From Incurvaria masculella (lineage: Eukaryota; Arthropoda; Insecta; Lepidoptera; Incurvariidae), in contig OX335646.2 in the NCBI GenBank assembly GCA_946894095.1, forward strand, positions 19,958,077 to 20,022,076: a stretch of 64,000 nt of DNA. The letters run 5' to 3'. This document shows positions 43,739-54,132 of the stretch, in pieces. The notes under the pieces are model-generated. The model was given only the letters and a program-made list of their open reading frames with translations. It was not told where the DNA came from and made no database searches. Both the position numbers and the translations under genes were made by a program. Positions within the stretch are counted from its first letter, which is position 1; every line of letters begins with the position of its first letter.

Positions 43739-44830
43739 AGGTTGTCCCAAAACTCAACGTCAAGCGGGAACCAGGTAGAAGGCCAGTTTGTGACTACCCA
43801 GGAAAAATTAAAAAAAAAGGCGAAGTCATTTGTTTTTTTATGATACAAGCATGTTTTTAAAAAACGTTGAAAATTTATATCTCGTACAACATGTTTAGTT
43901 AATACGACTACAAATTTGTGAACATTTTTTTTTATTCGTAGGCCAAAGAAATCTGCTATTGATCAGTATCCCAAATTAACCCAAAATGCTTATAGTTTTG
44001 TCATGAAAAAATATTAAGTTAAATGCAAACATATAAATAAACTACCGCTGTGTATTATGTATGTATATATATGTATTTGGCATAGCAAAGAACACGTTAA
44101 ACCAGCCTATTCCATAAACCGATCGATCACAGTCCATAATAATCCCAGGTCAATTGAGTTTCCAAATCACAGGATAATCAAGTCCGAAATGCACAAAGCC
44201 AGTCGTCAGTAAGTGAACAACGTGAATACGAAAACAAGTGCAGCAAACAAGGGAGCATCGCGTACTGAGTACAGCATTAAAACTCGGTACTGGCGTTATG
44301 GCGTTCTAAAAAAGATTTTTTGGAATAATTCGAACGAACTGTCTCGCCTCTCCACACTATCATTTTCACTGAGAAAGGCATTATTTTATGTTGGCAAGTA
44401 CCACGTATTTTTTAATCATTAATAAATTATTATATCATTTAAAGACTGATTCGTTGCGCCAACTTATGTGAAAACTTGGCATGGTAGTGTACGTAGTTTT
44501 TTTATGCTATGAAGTGGCAAATAATAATTTTTGAAAATTTTAGGAAAAACATTTTACAAATTTTATTTTGTGATAAAAGTATGGGCATTTTGGTTTACCT
44601 TGGAATACTGATCAATAGCAGTTATGTAATATACCAATAAACAAAATAACAATTACATTTGCAAATTTGTAGTCGTAGTACCTAAAAATGCTTTACGAGA
44701 TGTCCATTTTTAACGTTTTTAAAAAAATGCTCAGAGCATACAAATTACTCCGATTTTTCATTTAATTTCGTCTGGGTGGTCATAAACTAGCCTACTACCT
44801 GGCTCCCGCTTGACGTTGAGTTTTTAGACA
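43739..44830. mobile_element. 1.09-kb element with ~300-bp inverted arms
   Basis: The left end CAGGTTGTCCCAAAACTCAA with CGTCAAGCGGGAACCAGGTA is mirrored at the right by CTACCTGGCTCCCGCTTGAC with GTTGAGTTTTTAGACAATG. Matching continues inward through AACGTT, CTCGTA, ACGACTACAAATTTG and TGCTATTGATCAGTAT up to about 300 bases from each end. The 350-base centre (44090-44440) holds a 69-codon frame without known relatives. Target duplication is not resolved. It is probably a non-autonomous DNA transposon of the long-TIR or foldback type. Confidence 0.75.
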
Positions 44831-46238
44831 ATGTTTTTAGACATGTTGTTGCAAACCGATGCTATGTAAGGTGTATGCTGTGATAACCACAGGAAGGTTT
44901 ATACTACAGTGGCTCCATCGCTTCGCCAGTCGCATCCACTTGCTCGCTATTTATTCATTAACGCCTCCGGGGATCCCGCACGCCGCGCGGGGCTCGCAGA
45001 CTCGTGCTGAGTTCACGGTCCCGCGGTCGCCCCGCTGCCTTACTTTGGTTCCTAGTGATGTGACGGTTGATAGTACATTGTTGTCGATTTAAATAATATT
45101 AATGAGTGGTGATTATACTTATTTACCCTAATAAGGAACACGAACAGGTGACGCACAAAACAGTTCTTAAAATTACCGAGATCAAATGCATTTCCGGCAT
45201 GCCACCCAAATACAGGCGTTTACATATTTTTTTGTGATGTAAAGCGCTGACAACGAAAATGAGAACAGAAGAGAATTTTATTGTTTTTATGGTTTCGTTA
45301 ACGTTTTTATTAAGGGCCCTAACACGAATTACGATTTTTGAACTCACATAACGCATAAAATAATTATACCAAAAGTTAAAAAAAGAATACATTCCGTATG
45401 CAGTCGTGATGCCATATCATTCGAATTAATTCACAAACACAGCTCCAAAAATATTGACCATTGTTATAAGTCACTAGTTGGACAGTATATAACTGTAATA
45501 ATGTTTTTATGAAGCGTCTAAACTAATCTGAACTTTGTTCGTGTCTTGTCTTGAATTCACACTTGATTTCACGTTTGTAAGTGAAATAAAAAAAAACATG
45601 GCGGACGTTTTCACACCCGCCGCCGCGCCGGCGTCCAGCGTTCTCGCTTTTGATTTGGTAATTTGGTTTTTCTATTTCAGTACTCTTAATGCGATATTAA
45701 TGCATCTAGCACGTAATCCAAGAGTCGCAGATTGATTCTGTTTCAGGTGAATGTCCAAATTACAAATCTTCAAAAAGATTTTCAAAAAGAATTATAAAGG
45801 TTCTTAAATTATTTTTTACTTCGAAAATCCTACCTAACATAACCTAATCTAATGTCAACAACATTTTCAAACTGTGGAACTTTATAATTGGCAAAACAAT
45901 TTGATATGTACCTGTAACGTTTGTAACCACAAATAAGTAGCATAAAATAGCAATAAATAATAATTAAACAAATAAATGAGTGGGCCGTATCGTTTACTTG
46001 CCTCGTTTGTTGTTTGACATCACTAATGCTGCCAGTCTTGCCTTCGCAAATTAAACGTCAACCAGACGAAAGCCACTGCACCGCTGCACTGTGCTTGAAC
46101 GAAATTGTTTCTAGGGGTTAAGCGGTTTGATCGCTCAAAGGTAAAATAAATACGTAAACGGTGTTTTAAGTGCATTGGTGGTAGCCTCCTGAAGTGAATG
46201 AAGACTGATGAGAATAAGATTTTAATGCTATTGATAGA
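44831..46238. other. No established gene; GC-rich island at 44930-45050
   Basis: The island (CCCGCACGCCGCGCGGGGCT) is unique. The sequence around 45123-45530 is AT-rich. A candidate exon at 45598 is listed separately. Confidence 0.4.
45598..45657 (+). CDS. Candidate first coding exon, 20 codons, GTAATT donor
   Basis: An ATG in a strong context (AAACATGGCG) opens a 20-codon frame, MADVFTPAAAPASSVLAFDL, followed at once by GTAATTTGG, a weak donor. The coding piece is GC-rich within AT-rich DNA and Ala-rich, like many true N-termini, but it is short. I do not recognise it and no further exon is visible. Confidence 0.2.
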
Positions 46239-46424
46239 CGACACTCAGGTTGAGATAAATAGTCGCATCAGAAACTAAGACTAACGGAAAGTAGTACTTT
46301 GTGACGTCACTTTGACACATTTTGTATGGACGAAATCTCAAAGTAATGCGAATTGACGTCACAAAGTACTACTTTTCGTTAGTCTTAGTTTCTGTTACGA
46401 CTATTTATCTCAGCCTCAGTGTCG
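46239..46424. mobile_element. 186-bp foldback MITE
   Basis: Arms of about 76 bases (CGACACTCAGGTTGAGATAA, AACTAAGACTAACGGAAAGT, ACTTTGTGACGTCA) are inverted with only a handful of differences. The short centre is TTTGTATGGACGAAATCTCA. No copy elsewhere in the window. Confidence 0.85.
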
Positions 46425-46609
46425 ATATTAATTTATTTCAAAACATATTTTTCTGGAAATACTTATGGATTGAATGGATCAAATACATCAGGAAACAATT
46501 CACTTTAGGATATACTCAGATTGGTGGAAAAACTTATAACATGCTTGTGCCAAAGAAAGAAAACTCCTATAGATATTTTTTTAAATTTAGTAATTAGGAT
46601 ATACATCGC

Positions 46610-46780
46610 TAATACCACACACCAACCGTCATGATATCAGCCCAACACACCTCATCCCCGTAGGAACTAGGTACCATACCAGGGCCTTCCTTTTACGAGC
46701 ACGGCTACGTTAACCTGGATGGAAAATTCGGAAAAAAAATATTGCTACTTTGACCCTTTTATCTAATGCAATGGTGTCTC
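46610..46780 (-). mobile_element. SINE tail and body, eroded
   Basis: GCTAATACCACACACCAACC, ACTAGGTACCATACCAGGGC and GAGCACGGCTACG follow the shared SINE tail in reverse. The head is lost. Confidence 0.65.
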
Positions 46781-47340
46781 GAAATTCAAAGAGGCAACGC
46801 GGCGAGTGTTCTAGGCACTTTGGGGCAAACATCGGCTCCCTTCAATGAAATATCATTGGATCGCTCGCCGATCGACATTATTCTTTAGTTTTAGTTTTAA
46901 TTCAAATTTTACTTTTAGATGTTAGACTAATATTAATTGAAATTTTATTTCGTGTTTATACCATAAAGAAAATATGTGAATTTGCAATGGTAGGGGAAGC
47001 GAACCTACAGTTTTTCGTGGATTGGCGAAGTAAGTTCTCGTGCCTCTGAGATACAAGCCGAGTTTTAGTTCTTGTGTGCTATTCATTGCCATTACGTTAA
47101 CACCTAATCCTGTTAACTATTAAGATGTCATTTGAGGATCAAACATCCAAGCACATAATTTTCCAATATTTGTTTATACCGGATGTAATAAAAATAAAAT
47201 TTACGAGGAAAAGTCAACAGCTATGTGGTCAACTTTGTCAAAAAAATAAAATCAATTAAGCCCATCTCTTCCCGTGCATGACTTAAGAAGCGATTTAGAG
47301 ATTCGTCGTCCGTAGTTTGGGTTTCACGTAAAATTTTACA
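46781..47340. other. No gene recognised
   Basis: Plain AT-rich sequence without repeats that I can place. Confidence 0.35.
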
Positions 47341-47497
47341 TATTTTCTCTTCTCTGTTTGCTAGTTGGTGGGGCTAATTGGACGCGGGTTGGTCGGGATG
47401 GTCGAAGTGGCAATGTTTGTCCAAGTTTTCCCCCCAGTTCAACGTGGCCTGGCACCTACTTCTTATGGTCTGTTGGCCAAATATCGTGATGGTATGT
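47341..47497 (+). mobile_element. SINE body, target of the mariner insertion
   Basis: CGCGGGTTGGTCGGGATGGT, CCCAGTTCAACGTGGCC and CCAAATATCGTGATGGTA follow the SINE body and tail. The match breaks exactly at the TA where the mariner begins. Confidence 0.55.
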
Positions 47498-47498
47498 A

Positions 47499-48793
47499 CG
47501 AGGGTGGATCATAAAGTTTTTGGAATCACATACTTCTAACAGGTATTTTGAGGGTAGTCTGTAATGAAAGTGACCAGTCACTATTGTAGTGTATTGACGT
47601 AAAAAATAATTCAGCTATGGTTTAAAGTTCTTAAGAAATTTAATTTTTAATTTAAGTGGTCGCCAAAAATTACGAAGTATGGAGAAAAACTAAATGTGTG
47701 CGGTTATAAAGTACCTGTTTCTGAAAAACATTTCTGCTAAGGATTTTTTTCTGGATATGCAGCAACCATTAGGGGACAGTGCACCACCATATTCCCCCGT
47801 TGCTTACTGGATATCTGATTTCAAACGTAGCAGATCGAGCTGTGAAGATGACGCCCACTCTGGACACCTGTCCTCCTCCCTCACAGAAGAAAAGGTCCAA
47901 AAAGTGGAAAAAAATGTCTTGGAAGACAGACGAGTTGCAATAAACCACCTCTCAGAGACCCTAAAGATTAGTTATAGCAGCGGTAAAAAAAAATTTACAG
48001 ATGTTTTGAACTTTAAAAAAGTGTCAGCAAGATGGGTACCACGAATGCTCACTGACGAGAACAAGAAGCAACGTCTTGACATTTCTAAGCGGAATCTTGA
48101 CATCTTTCAAGAAGATCCTTAACTCTTCTTAGGTATTTTTGTAACCATGGATGAAACATGGGTGCACCACTTCAATACCGAGACGAAACGACAAAGCATG
48201 TACCGGAAACGACCGTCTTCTCCTCCCATGAAGAAATTTCGTGTTGCTGCGACTGCATGCAAAGTTATGGCCCCTGTGTTCTGGGAGGTTGAAGGAATTC
48301 TCCTAATTGCCTACTTGCCTAAAGGTTTATCAATTCCCGGTTCATATTAGGCAGCTTTAATTGCGAAATTGCGAGATACCATTAAAGAAAAACGACGAGG
48401 AAAGTTGACGTCCGGCGTGCTGAATCATCAAAACAAAGCGCCCGCTCACAGATCTGTAATCGCCCCCACTGCAATCAGTGATGCTGGCTTCGACCTTTAT
48501 GAGCACATGCCATATTTACTGGAGTTAGTCCCCGGTGATTGTCATGTATTTCGAAAATTGATAGCAAATCTCAGTGGAACCCAATTCGAGAATATCGACG
48601 GGGTCATGCCTGATGTGGAGGACGTTTTCGAGGCTCATGAACAATATTTTTTTAAGGATGGAATAATCAATCTAGAAAAGCGGTATACTAAGTGTATCGA
48701 ATTAGAAGGAGATTATGTAGAAAACAAAATTACGTTTCAATCAAATTTTCATTGTTTTCATGGTCATTCCAAAAACTTTATGATCCACCCTCG
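47499..48793 (+). mobile_element. Complete mariner transposon, 1295 bp
   Basis: Perfect 28-base terminal inverted repeats (starting CGAGGGTGGATCATAAAGTT) are flanked by TA on both sides (47497-47498 and 48794-48795). The length is that of a full mariner. It encodes a transposase of the DD34D class with three internal stops, so the copy cannot move itself, though its perfect ends could still be used by an enzyme supplied elsewhere. Confidence 0.95.
47679..48735 (+). pseudogene. Mariner transposase, inactive
   Basis: A single frame runs from ATG 47679 to the end of the family-typical region, CIELEGDYVEN, with no frameshift but with stops at 47691-47693 (TAA), 48120-48122 (TAA) and 48348-48350 (TAG). 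Recognisable parts are the paired-type DNA-binding region (FKRSRSSCEDDAHSGHL), ARWVPRMLTDENKKQR, the first catalytic Asp in MDETWVHHFN, the second site HQNKAPAH, where families usually have HQDNAPAH, and the third Asp in LVPGDCHVF. The spacing of 34 residues between the second and third sites fits DD34D. The change at the second site alone should abolish catalysis. The normal stop codon is also lost. Confidence 0.9.
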
Positions 48794-48812
48794 TAGGTAT
48801 GGTATTAAGTTG

Positions 48813-49075
48813 AATCTAACTGACCGAGCGATGCTCGAAGCGCGATCGCGGCGTCTCCGTTTCAGCTTGGGCAAAAATGCTTTCGTATGTCTGTCCGGCG
48901 CGGCGTCCGCCTGTCTGGCTATTCTCCTCTACAGGCTGCATTTCTCAACGGATTCTCGTGAAATTGTGAGCAGGTTCGATAAATATACAGTTTTTTTGTC
49001 GATTCAGTTTTTGGAAAAATTTCAAAATGTTTAAGAATGTCCCAAAATGGTTGTTTTGCGACAAGAGCGTTAGGT
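48813..49075 (+). repeat. R25 dispersed repeat
   Basis: ACTGACCGAGCGATGCTCGA, GGCGTCTCCGTTTCAGCTTG and GGATTCTCGTGAAATTGTGA are shared with 63505-63775. It starts about 18 bases from the mariner's target duplication. Its nature is unknown; similar phrases are common in insect transposons. Confidence 0.6.
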
Positions 49076-49186
49076 TAGTAACAACAATACAAGAGAAATA
49101 ATAGGATTTGTTTTAAAGTGCGCGGTGAACATTTATTCAGTTTTTATGATATGCAAGGACAGACTCGCCAGGTCTTTGTACAGCAG

Positions 49187-49400
49187 GTCTATTCCTGGCA
49201 TTCAGTAATCAGGCATCAGGAATCCTGAGTCTAAAAACCGCTTTTGTAGCGGTTTTAAAAGCGATTTTCTTGACGAAAATATTCCGGAGCATAGTTTTTT
49301 TAATTAATCAAGGTTTTCCGCTCGCTTGAAAATCGCTATAAACGCGTTTTTCTAGACTCAGGATTCCTGATTCCTGATTACTGAATGCCAGGAAATTACT
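49187..49400 (-). mobile_element. R4 foldback MITE, good copy
   Basis: TCTATTCCTGGCATTCAGTA at the left and ATTACTGAATGCCAGGAAAT at the right are inverted ends. The asymmetric centre (GGAGCATAGTTTTTTTAATT, AATCAAGG) is in the opposite orientation to the copy at 28340. GCAG occurs on both flanks. Confidence 0.8.
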
Positions 49401-49904
49401 GCAGCTGGGAGAGCCACTAGTCATATTAGTAGTAGGTGTATGCTAACATGACTATAATGATGTGGTAGCTGTTAAACTTACTTAGTTAAACCTTGTGCAT
49501 ATGATAGCTGGCACGGACGGACAGAGGCAGATAAGGCGCGGCTTACTGCATGGCTCAACGTTGGTTGGAAAATGAAAAAGGATTTCTCGGAGTACCTCGG
49601 TCGCCGCCCCCTGTCCTTGCCGCCCCCCCGCCCCTCCCCACCCGGTCGCACGCTTCGCTGCCGCTGCTGTGGCGGCCACAAAGCTGACCATAAGTCCTCA
49701 CATACCCACTCGACCGTCTTCACAATGCCAAACCTACTAATAATGCTATTATGTATTCCTTCTCCATTATATGCCCCATATTCGTGCATCCAATATATTC
49801 TGTTGGCGAGTTAGGTACTCTAATTTTTACTAACATCACTTTGAGATGTGTTTGTCAGTGCAGTCTTAAAATATTATTTTAAATGTTCGTATGCTTAGCG
49901 GTAA
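49401..49904. other. No gene; GC-rich island at 49590-49690
   Basis: The island GCCGCCCCCTGTCCTTGCCG has overlapping open frames on both strands, none recognisable. Confidence 0.4.
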
Positions 49905-50615
49905 ATTTTTTTTTTTTTTACTTTTTAGTGCATGTTAATTTGTTTTGGAATACGATTTATTTGAAGTCAGTTTTTTTGTTAACATTTTTGTTTATTTATT
50001 TTATTTTTAGTGAATCTGAAGTATACAAACTCATTTGTACACGTCCTTTCCAATAAAAAAAGAATCATAGCAATCGGTTGGCGTGATATTGAGTGAATCG
50101 CTCATTTGTCGCGCACATACTTAATGAAAATTTGTAACTTATAAGATTTTCTCATGGATGCCATCGTTAGAACTAAACCAAATTGAAATAGGACCACACG
50201 GGGAGCACCAGTTTCCACATAAAAAAACCGGCCAAGTGCGAGTCGGACTCGCACACGAAGGGTTCCGTACCATCGTACAAGATTTGATACAAAACAATCA
50301 CGTTTTTTGTAAATTAAAGGGGGCCCTATAATTTTTTTTGATTTTTTTATTTTGCCTATTTGTTGTTATAGCGGCAAAATAAATACACACTATTTCAGCT
50401 TCTTACCTATTACGGTTCATGTGATACAGCCCTGTGACAGACGGACGGACGGACGGACAGCGGAGGCTTAGTAATAGGGTTCTGTTTTCACCCTTTGGGT
50501 ACGGAACCCTAAAAATAATCAAAATCGGTTCATCCAGTCAAAAGTTCTGAGGTAACAAACATTTTAAAAAATGCAGTCGGATTGAGAACCTCCTCCTTTT
50601 TTGAAGTCGATTAAA
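49905..50615 (-). mobile_element. R7 element, third copy, interrupted
   Basis: In reverse it ends with GAGAACCTCCTCCTTTTTTG and GAAGTCGATTAA and carries the core (TATAAGATTTTCTCATGGAT, CCTTTCCAATAAAAAAAGAA). A complete (GTCY)n element occupies 50226-50516 in its middle. The terminal hairpin and TTAGG block are absent here. Confidence 0.7.
50226..50516 (-). mobile_element. (GTCY)n-bearing element nested in R7
   Basis: It has the perfect palindrome GTGCGAGTCGGACTCGCAC near one end and TACGGAACCCTAAAAA at the other, with a short tetramer run at 50440-50460. The insertion into R7 gives a relative age: the R7 copy is older. Confidence 0.85.
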
Positions 50616-51059
50616 AAAAGAGCTATTATTATTATTTAGAGGAATTACTTCCATCTTTTTGATCAGATACGATTACTTTTACTAATATCGTTCGCACTGT
50701 ACTTCCGAGTTCGCACTCGCTGTGAGACTTTCCTGAAAGGCGGAAAGAAGACTTAGCGAGTGGCCATATTAAATAAGGCTCAAAGTCGGGTGGCAGAAGC
50801 CGTTGAATGGATGGATAATACCTACCTGTTTTTTTTTTTACTTTTCAGGCGTTAAAAAACGAGAAATAAAAAAACAAATTGCTACGATTGTTAAGAACAT
50901 TAAACTCTATATTTGTACATTAGGTTCATATTTAAATAATGAACGGTGTTCGGTGCGATTTTAAAGTAAATAACTTTTTTTTGTCCTGAATGATTCCAAA
51001 AAAAAAATAAAGCTATTATTATATATAAATATTACATATTGTTAATGTCTGCGAATAAC
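50616..51059. other. No gene recognised
   Basis: AT-rich sequence with two poly-T or poly-A runs and no recognisable element. Confidence 0.35.
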
Positions 51060-51444
51060 TTTTTTTTTTATGTGACTGGACATGGATGGCTAATACCACA
51101 CGTTCTGTCATGGTATTAGCCCAACACACCACATGGGAACTAGGTGCCATGCCAGGACCTTCCTTATATTGCACGGCTACATTGAACTGGATGGAAAACA
51201 CGGACAATTTTCATTGCCGCTTCGACCATCGTTCATCCAATGCGATGGTACCAACCCGGGCGGGATAAACCGTACCACCTAGTAAGTAAGGAAGGGGACC
51301 TACAGCTTAACGTGGAATCCGAACCACGGCCAGCCTCTCTCAACGGTCGAATGGTCACCCATCCAAGACCAGACCGGACCGAGCGTTGCTTAACTTCGGA
51401 GAGCGATCGCCGAAGTGTCGCGCCACTGGGCCACTGAGGCTGAC
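51060..51444 (-). mobile_element. 5S-headed SINE, HaSE3-like, full length with target duplication
   Basis: In reverse it has GTCAGCCTCAGTGGCCCAGT, the 5S-like CCGAAGTTAAGCAACGC, GGTCCGGTCTGGTCTTGGAT with GGGTGACC, the shared body and a tail with poly-A (plus-strand T run 51060-51069). ATAACT occurs directly on both flanks (51055-51060 region and 51445-51450), a probable target duplication. Very similar to 33592-33978. Confidence 0.85.
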
Positions 51445-51984
51445 ATAACTATCATTTTAATCGACGGTTATCATGTTTTGAGTCCTTTTTCTGCCTCAAG
51501 TTGCTACAACCAGTGCAAACAAACTTAATAAATATTTTTTCTCATAGTAATAAATATAAAATTCACGTGAACTTTCGTATATTTCAAATCAATAAGGGCC
51601 TTTCTTTGCAGCTGCTAATCGGCAGTAGGTGAAAAAAAGGCCATAAGGGTCACTTCCACCAACACTGATTAGCTTAATTCATACATTAAAGGGCCTTTAT
51701 TACCATATTGCAATCGATACCAGTACAAAATAATCAGCACTTCAGTAATAAAGGCCCTTTAAGTGTCGATTAAAATAAATCAGCACTTGGTGAAAACCAG
51801 GATCAGTAATAAAAACAAAATTAACTTGAACTTTCGTGTATTCTATTTCAACTATTTGAAAAACTACAACAGATATCTTCATCTGATATAGATATTACGA
51901 TGGTGATGAGCGTGAATTGTGATGCGTAAAGTGTGATTAGATAAATAATGCGAGAAAATAATGGGTTACCTAGTTCATACAATT
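51445..51984. other. No gene; small TTAA-flanked inverted repeat inside
   Basis: Contains the inverted repeat at 51690-51758 and the repeat shared with 32115-32165. No reading frame of note. Confidence 0.4.
51690..51758. mobile_element. 69-bp inverted repeat between two TTAA sites
   Basis: AGGGCCTTTATTAC at the left and GTAATAAAGGCCCT at the right are perfect inverted ends, with TTAA immediately outside on each side (51686-51689 and 51759-51762). It may be a minimal MITE or a palindromic part of the larger repeat shared with 32115-32165. Confidence 0.5.
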
Positions 51985-52593
51985 GGCTCGTGGCTCATGG
52001 GCGGGTGCCCTTGCCTTCCATCCCAGAAATCTGGGTTCAAATTCCCACCTTGTTCATGCACCACTTTATTTCTCTTTTTGAGTTGGATGAGTGCATTTAG
52101 TTATAAATGCAACCATCGGTATGTACCATGGTTCGGAATCCATGTAAAACTGAAGGTCCCCTTCCCCTACTATGTGACAGAGTTGAGCCCGCCCGGGTTG
52201 GTACCACCACATTGGATGAAACTGTAAATGAAAAATGTTCTGTGTTTTCCCTCCAGTTCAGTGCAGCCGTGCTCTTAAAAGGAAGGTCCTGGTATGGCAC
52301 CTAATTCCATCGGTAATGGAGTGTATTGGGCCAATTTCATAACGGTATTGTGGGAAATGTGATATGTATGCAAGGGACACATTAATTGAACAAAGAGCCC
52401 AGTAAAAATAACTAATTTACAAATATACTGCAAGGCTGGACCCGAACCAGCAAAACATACCATTCGCGGGTATTGCGTCTACCGATTTCGCCGCCGGCTG
52501 TATACCCATAATTTGAAATTATCCTACAGTCCCTCCTCCCTTAATGAATGCCATCTACTGGTATTAGCCATCCCATGTCAGGTAGCATAAAAA
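51985..52593 (+). mobile_element. tRNA-headed SINE, HaSE1-like, interrupted
   Basis: Head GGCTCGTGGCTCATGGGCGG, B box GGGTTCAAATTCCC, body CCCGCCCGGGTTGGTACCAC, and tail GTATTAGCCATCCCATGTCA ending GTAGCATAAAAAAAG. The tail is split by a reversed SINE2 at 52355-52556. Without it, the order agrees with the copy at 3452-3840. Confidence 0.8.
52355..52556 (-). mobile_element. SINE2, most complete copy, nested in another SINE
   Basis: In reverse it reads GCCGGCGGCGAAATCGGTAG (A-box region), ACGCAATACCCGCGAATGG, GCTGGTTCGGGTCCAGCC (B box), and a body ending in CATATCACATTT. It interrupts the HaSE1-like SINE between GTATTGTGGG and TACTGGTATTAGCC, so SINE2 was still moving after that SINE had inserted. 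Confidence 0.75.
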
Positions 52594-54132
52594 AAGATAA
52601 GGAACCAAATAGTTTTAGAGTGATTTAAGTTGTGCCTGCATAACCTTACATCAAAATGTATTTACGTATAGCCGTAAGAGATTGAGGTGAAGAATACAAT
52701 TTTATAACAAGGTATTTTGTCGGGGCAACAATTGGCTTGGAATAAAAGTTAAGGGAAATATCGGTGAAATCTCGGATCAAAAAGCTTTCAGTTCCCTTCG
52801 TAAATAACTTGGTCGTTTCTCGCTTGTGTATTCCGAACACAATTACCGAGGAAAGTATTCAATAAGTATTTCCATCAAAACTTTGTTATTTCACAACAAC
52901 TTCATAATTCTTTTAAGCGACCTTTATGTGAGACGAAAAGAGTTTATTTTATGAGTTATTTTTTAGGAAAAAAAATATTTTTTTATCCTTTTCAAATTAA
53001 AATTCAAATTATATAAATCCTATTGTTAGGACGCTTTTCTAATAAGAAATACATTTTAGGCTCATTATCTTTCGCACTAAGATTTGATTGGACTGAAGTG
53101 ATTAATTCGATTGATTTGTTAGATTCATAATTCAACTTCTTACCGCTTGGTTTAGAGGTTTACATATAAGTCCGCCTGAACCATGGACCTAGGATAGCGC
53201 GCTTGCTTACAAGACAAAAACCGCTAGTTAGAGGGTGATGGAACACATCTGCCCGATGAGAAACTTCTCAAATCGTTATGTACATTAGAGTTGCGCTCGT
53301 GTAATATTTTTTTTTGTGAAATCTTTATGATTTCTTAAGTTTTCCTTAAAGAAAGCATGGTGACCTGTGTATTTTAAGACTATTACGTGAACCATAAAAG
53401 TCTACCGGTTTTTATGGTAAATAAGGGGTGACCAACTGATTCTTTTTCGATCGAATTTCTCAACTGTTTCTCAAAATTTCAAAGTAAAACGTAAAACATA
53501 ACTTCAGATCAATATTTTGAAGCTACATGGCGATTTAGATTTTTTTTGAGTAGAAAAAGAAATTCCAGTACATTTCGTATGAAACGATTTTGGTCTCATT
53601 CGTCAGACTCTGTAATGTCTTTAAATTCTAAGCCTACGGTCTCAACAGATAAATTATCATTTTTATCTAATCAATAATCATCATTAAACATTATCATAGC
53701 AAAACAGAAGGATTGAAAAATGTCTCTATTTTAGCAACGATATCATCTTTTAAAACGTAACCTTTTTAACTTTTAATAGCGACAAATCTTAAGAATAATT
53801 TGTGCATATAATATAATTTTGTGATCTGACGGGCGAACATTTTAAGGTCTGACACACATTAATATTTTTTGTACATAAACCTCGTTATCAATTTAAAACA
53901 TATGTTAACCGTTGCCGTGATCGAGTTGCGCGGATCTCTGAGCACGCATTGCCGAGTTCGCGCGACCGTAGTACGGTCTGTTACTATGGAGCTGTCATAA
54001 TAGTTGCACAAACTGAATAAAGGGTTGGATTTAGTTAGGAGGCCAACGACACGTGTATTTTGTGCGGGGTGCGGTTTCTAGTGAGTGTTTCCGGTGCGGG
54101 CTACCGTTCTCGCGGAGGGCTTTTGTGAGTGC
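52594..54132. other. No gene recognised; one dispersed repeat
   Basis: 53226-53285 (GGAACACATCTGCCCGATGA with TTCTCAAATCGT) repeats 13859-13914 in reverse. 53900-54132 is GC-richer, with AATAAAGG at 54018 and GT-rich sequence after it, reminiscent of a long terminal repeat or a gene 3' end, but no paired copy exists. Confidence 0.4.

Noticed and set aside
48369..49034. 221-codon frame as an intact gene
   Set aside because: It is the last third of the dead mariner transposase, reading through the lost stop and the terminal repeat into the neighbouring R25 repeat.
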